Of a DNA stretch of 18,504 bases, positions 15,408 to 18,504 are shown piece after piece. Within the stretch, counting starts at the first letter, position 1. The number at the start of each line of letters is the position of its first letter. A program made the position numbers and the translations under genes. A model generated the notes under the pieces. That model did not search any database. It was not told the DNA's origin and was given only the letters and a program-made list of their open reading frames with translations. The stretch is from the NCBI GenBank assembly GCA_023420415.1, contig JAEZWF010000001.1, forward strand, positions 1-18,504, read 5' to 3'. This stretch comes from Actinomycetes bacterium. Lineage in GTDB: Bacteria; Actinomycetota; Actinomycetes; Actinomycetales; Dermatophilaceae.

Positions 15408-18182
15408 TCACGACCCCGTGCCGGAACGATAGGGCAGCACGTGCGCAACCAGCGCCTCGGTCTCGGCCTCGAGCAGCTGTGGCGCCACCGCCTGCTCGAG
15501 GTCGGCGACCACGCCGGCCGTGCCTGCCGGGTCGGTGTCCTGGGTGAGCCGGATGAGTGCGCGCCACAGCACCTGCGCCTCGGGCACCGCGACCAGCCCG
15601 GCGCGCAGCACCTCGGCTGCGCCCTGCCGGTCGCCCTTCTCGGCTCGCGCCCAGCTCGCGGAGCGGGCGACTGCGGTGACGAGCGATCGTGCGTCACGGG
15701 CCGAGCGGTGGAACGCCAGCCAGGTGTAGCGACCCGCCGGGGTCCCCGAGAAGACCTCGCCGTCGACCAGGTCGAGTGCGGTTACGAGGGCTTCGGCGTC
15801 GTCACCGGCCCGGGCCACGCGCGCCTGCAGGTCGAGCCAGTCGACGTGCACATCTGGACCGAGGTGCCACAGGCCGTCGTCGCCGAGGTGGAACCGGGCG
15901 CGGCCCGTCGCGTCGTTGCCGACCCAGCTCTGCGCGTCGGCGAGGATCTCGTCGACGACGTCCTCCTCGACGCCGCGCGGCCACAGGGCTGCCGCGAGGA
16001 CGGACTCGTGCAGGCCCTCCGGGTGCAGAGCCGCCATCGTGATCACCTCGGTGAGCAGGCCGTGGTGCGGGCCGTGGTCCAGACCCGGCGCCGTGACCTC
16101 GACGCGGCCGAGCAGCCGAACGCGCACAGGTGCGTCGACGCCGGCTGAGACACCACCCGGGTCGGGCAGGTCGCGCTGGTCCAATCCCAGGTCGTGGGCG
16201 ACGCCCGACGGTGCCGCCGAGGCGGCCAGCTGCGCCTGGTCGCGGGCCTCCGTCGACACCTGCTCCAGCAGTGTGCCGATGCGGTCGTGGAGCTCGGCGG
16301 TGTAGCGGCGGACCGTGCCGCTCACGCCCAGCACCCCCAGGTCGACGGTGCCGTTCGAGTCGACCACGAACCGCCAGCGGGCGCCGACGACATCGCCGAC
16401 CACGACCACCGACAACGGCGTGCGGCCGGATGCCTGAAGGGCCGAGATCCGTTGCAGCTGCTGGGCGCTCGGGGCACCCGACAGCACCAGCACCTTGGGT
16501 GCGAGCTCTGCGTGCCGACCGCGCAGCCGACCGTTCAGCACCCCATCGGCGCCGAGCCGCTGCAACAGGTCAGTCGCGGCACGCACCGACCCCTCGAGCT
16601 CGTCGAGCGCGGTGTCGAGATCGGCCGCGACGCGGACGTTGGACGTGGGCAGCCGGCTGGCATCGTCGCCGAAGCCGACCAGTTGCACGTCGACACCGTC
16701 GGACCAGGCGTGGGTTGCGAGGTCGACGACCGTGGACATCACGGCCTCGCGGGCGATGAGCGGGTCACCGCCGATGGCGACCAGGCCGGAGGCGTACTCG
16801 AGGTCGACGAGCAGGTCGAAACCGTGGGACCGGGCGACGTTGACCAGGGCTGGGTACGGAGCAAGGGCGCTGGACGCGAGGTTGCCCAGCTCGTCGGCGT
16901 GGATGCTCCACGAGCGGCCGTCCTCGGACGCGGTCCACGGGGCGGCCGGGGCCGCTGCCGCGCCCACGACGTGGACGACGACCTGCTCGTCGCTCGCGTA
17001 GACGACGGACACGTCAGGCATCGACTGCCCTGCGGCGGCCCGGGACTCGGCCAGCACCCGCAGGGCGGTGTCGAGGAAGGTCGCGCGGTGGGTGTTCGCG
17101 GCCAGCCGCAGCGCGTTCTCGTCCTCACCCGGAGTGCCGTAGGGACCCCGGCGAGCCGTGACCGCCACCAGCAGGCCGGCGAGGACCAGGCCGCCCCCGA
17201 GCAGACCGCCCGGGATGCCGCGCTCGTCCACGGTGCCGGCCGCATCGGCGTGGTCCACGGCGCCGTCCTGCAGCGCGAACGCCCCGGCGCCCGTCTGGGC
17301 ACCCACGGCGCCCGTGGTCACCGAGCCCTTGCCCGGCATACCCGTGGTCTGCGCGGGGGCCGATGGCGCAGCGACGCTGCGCACGCCCGCACCCTTGGCG
17401 TCGGCGGGCATGACCAGCTGCCAGCCCGGGTGGATCAGGTCGGAGTCGGTGAGGCGGCGGCCGTCGGCCTGCACCTTGCCCTTGTTGAGCTCGAAGATCT
17501 CCTTGTACCGGAACGGGTCGCCGAGGGTGCGGTCGGCGATGTCCCAGAGGGTGTCGTGGTTGCGGCCCTGCGGCGGCTTCACCTCGTAGTACTTGGTCGA
17601 CTCCTCGACCTGGCCGGCGGCGACCCGCTCGGCCTCGACGGCTGCAGCCTGTGCGGGGGTGATGGTCGGACCGGACCCGGCCTGCAGCGGCGCGCTCGCC
17701 GCCGTCATCGTCGGCGAGGCTGAGGGCACCGAGGCGGGGGCGGTCGCACCCGAGGCGACACCCTGGGCGATGGTCGCGGTGCCACCGAGAAGCAGCAGGC
17801 TGGCGACGAGGCGACGGGCGATGAGCTGGCTGCCGCCACCCCACGGCACGACGTCCGGCACCCGGCCGGCGCGCACCGCACGCCACTCGGTGAGGATGCA
17901 CACGACGAAGTGGGCCCACACGATCCACACCAACACCGCGATGACCTTGATGATGGCGGTGACGGTGATGTCGGCGGTCAGCCAGTCACGCGTCGGAGCG
18001 CTGGTCGGCAACGGGTTGCCCACGAAGTAGACGAGTGCGACCGGGACGCCCACGACGAGCACGAGCAGGCCGAGCAGCGCGAGGAGCCCCCGCCCCACGT
18101 TGCGGTCCTTGCCCGGGCCGGCCGGCCTGGGCAGGTGGTCGGCCTCGGTGCGCGGACGGTATGCCGTGGTGTTGCCACCCAT
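15408..18182 (-). CDS. Four-TM protein with outside LysM domain and cytoplasmic BTAD/SARP-like domain
   Basis: A 924-aa protein, first gene of the leftward cluster. Membrane segments lie at about residues 31-51, 74-95, 124-145 and 324-343. Between the third and fourth is a LysM domain (about 198-261: 'DTLWDIADRTLGDPFRYKEI', 'DLIHPGWQLVMP'), which binds peptidoglycan. The positive-inside rule puts LysM outside and everything after residue 345 inside. That part has a poorly characterised alpha/beta region (350-670). From about 684 a C-terminal domain like BTAD/SARP regulators follows: a winged-helix-like part ('VRVRLLGRVEV', 'LLTEVITMAALHPEGL', 'ALWP') and a helical TPR-like part with 'GEVFSG' and 'RALIRLTQ'. 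Such proteins are found next to WXG100/FtsK genes in actinobacteria. It may couple wall contact to assembly or regulation of the secretion system. ATG 18182 is preceded by GAGGGGG. Confidence 0.85.
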   Translation of the reverse strand: MGGNTTAYRPRTEADHLPRPAGPGKDRNVGRGLLALLGLLVLVVGVPVALVYFVGNPLPTSAPTRDWLTADITVTAIIKVIAVLVWIVWAHFVVCILTEWRAVRAGRVPDVVPWGGGSQLIARRLVASLLLLGGTATIAQGVASGATAPASVPSASPTMTAASAPLQAGSGPTITPAQAAAVEAERVAAGQVEESTKYYEVKPPQGRNHDTLWDIADRTLGDPFRYKEIFELNKGKVQADGRRLTDSDLIHPGWQLVMPADAKGAGVRSVAAPSAPAQTTGMPGKGSVTTGAVGAQTGAGAFALQDGAVDHADAAGTVDERGIPGGLLGGGLVLAGLLVAVTARRGPYGTPGEDENALRLAANTHRATFLDTALRVLAESRAAAGQSMPDVSVVYASDEQVVVHVVGAAAAPAAPWTASEDGRSWSIHADELGNLASSALAPYPALVNVARSHGFDLLVDLEYASGLVAIGGDPLIAREAVMSTVVDLATHAWSDGVDVQLVGFGDDASRLPTSNVRVAADLDTALDELEGSVRAATDLLQRLGADGVLNGRLRGRHAELAPKVLVLSGAPSAQQLQRISALQASGRTPLSVVVVGDVVGARWRFVVDSNGTVDLGVLGVSGTVRRYTAELHDRIGTLLEQVSTEARDQAQLAASAAPSGVAHDLGLDQRDLPDPGGVSAGVDAPVRVRLLGRVEVTAPGLDHGPHHGLLTEVITMAALHPEGLHESVLAAALWPRGVEEDVVDEILADAQSWVGNDATGRARFHLGDDGLWHLGPDVHVDWLDLQARVARAGDDAEALVTALDLVDGEVFSGTPAGRYTWLAFHRSARDARSLVTAVARSASWARAEKGDRQGAAEVLRAGLVAVPEAQVLWRALIRLTQDTDPAGTAGVVADLEQAVAPQLLEAETEALVAHVLPYRSGTGS

Positions 18183-18263
18183 GTCGAAATCCCCCTCGGA
18201 TCCGTGCGTACCGGGCAGAGCCTACCCAGTCGGGTCAAGGCCTGTCGTCCCCGCGGGAGGGGC

Positions 18264-18300
18264 GCATGTGCGGTGGGAAGGCGTCGCGGGGCGCACATGC
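18264..18300 (-). terminator. Possible hairpin downstream of the right-edge gene
   Basis: A 9-bp inverted repeat (18264-18272 with 18292-18300) has a 19-base loop and lies 40 bases past the stop of the leftward gene at the right edge and 80 bases upstream of the next start. It could be a weak terminator or an operator. The rest of the 158-bp spacer (18183-18340) must hold the promoter of the secretion cluster. TTGACC and TAGGCT occur there but with wrong spacing, so no promoter is called. Confidence 0.35.
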
Positions 18301-18340
18301 CCGCGTGGCGCTCGGGCCAGATGCGTCGCGACCTGCCGCG

Positions 18341-18504
18341 TCAGCGGACGACGATGGCCTGGATCTCGTTGACCCGCACCGTCGTCGTCGAGGTCTTCTC
18401 AAAGGAGTTGAACCGCGTCCACGTCGCCCCGTTGTCGGTCGAGGTCGACACCACCCAGTGCGCCGTGATCGGCACCTGAAACATCGACTCCGGCTCCCCC
18501 GCCG
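18341..18504 (-). CDS. C-terminal end of an unidentified protein (5' end outside window)
   Basis: The minus-strand frame is open from the window edge to a TGA at 18341-18343, giving about 54 residues that end in 'VNEIQAIVVR'. The sequence is rich in beta-formers, Thr, Ser and Trp ('HWVVSTSTDNGATWTRF', 'TSTTTVRV') and looks like the last strands of a secreted or envelope beta domain. It has the same orientation as the secretion cluster and lies 158 bases upstream of it. Too little is visible to name a family. Confidence 0.6.
   Translation of the reverse strand, partial: AGEPESMFQVPITAHWVVSTSTDNGATWTRFNSFEKTSTTTVRVNEIQAIVVR

Noticed and set aside
18219..18238. TTGACC and TAGGCT on the minus strand as a promoter of the secretion cluster
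   Set aside because: They are only eight bases apart, too close for a -35/-10 pair, and no partner at 17-18 bases was found.

Overview
The window is high-GC DNA (close to 70% G+C by eye) with GTG starts, strong GGAGG-type ribosome sites, an LPxTG-type surface protein and type VII (ESX/WXG100) secretion genes. This points to an actinobacterium, plausibly a member of the Micrococcales such as the Intrasporangiaceae; the family-level guess is inference only.

Left part (1-3950). The 3' two thirds of a large LPFTG-anchored surface protein built of CshA-type fibril repeats runs rightward to 2007. It meets a leftward Tat-exported PhoD-type alkaline phosphatase gene at a perfect 17-bp hairpin (2030-2066). 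A 202-bp divergent spacer (3749-3950) carries a reasonable promoter for the next operon.

Centre (3951-8544, + strand). This is a compact polymorphic-toxin operon: a YezG/DUF600-type immunity-like gene; a small helical WXG-like protein (probable type VII targeting partner); a 655-aa toxin with a pre-toxin domain and a C-terminal GGHLIA-type nuclease domain (Endonuclease_NS_2, the fold of the B. subtilis YeeF toxin); then three more YezG-like genes. The last three share a basic GRFGxxFGR tail and look like a recombining immunity array. The last copy carries a 1-nt frameshift in the linker before that tail.

Right part (8699-18182, - strand). This is a type VII-like secretion cluster, read right to left. 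It holds a 924-aa protein with four membrane segments, an outside LysM domain and a cytoplasmic BTAD/SARP-like domain; a 1540-aa EccC/EssC-like FtsK/SpoIIIE ATPase with an FHA-like N-terminus and three ATPase modules; a membrane-anchored PQQ-type beta-propeller; and a WXG100 protein with its own promoter. The natural reading is that this machine exports the toxin of the neighbouring operon. EccB, EccD, EccE and mycosin genes are not in the window. The C-terminal end of one more leftward gene lies at the right edge.

Across the window the octamer GGTATGCC/GGCATACC occurs ten times, far more than expected. It occurs as inverted pairs in two terminator-like hairpins and as singles inside genes, where it imposes rare codons. 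That arrangement resembles DNA-uptake sequences and may be the most general undescribed signal here. No RNA genes, insertion sequences or CRISPR arrays were seen, and no gene-free stretch exceeds 300 bases.
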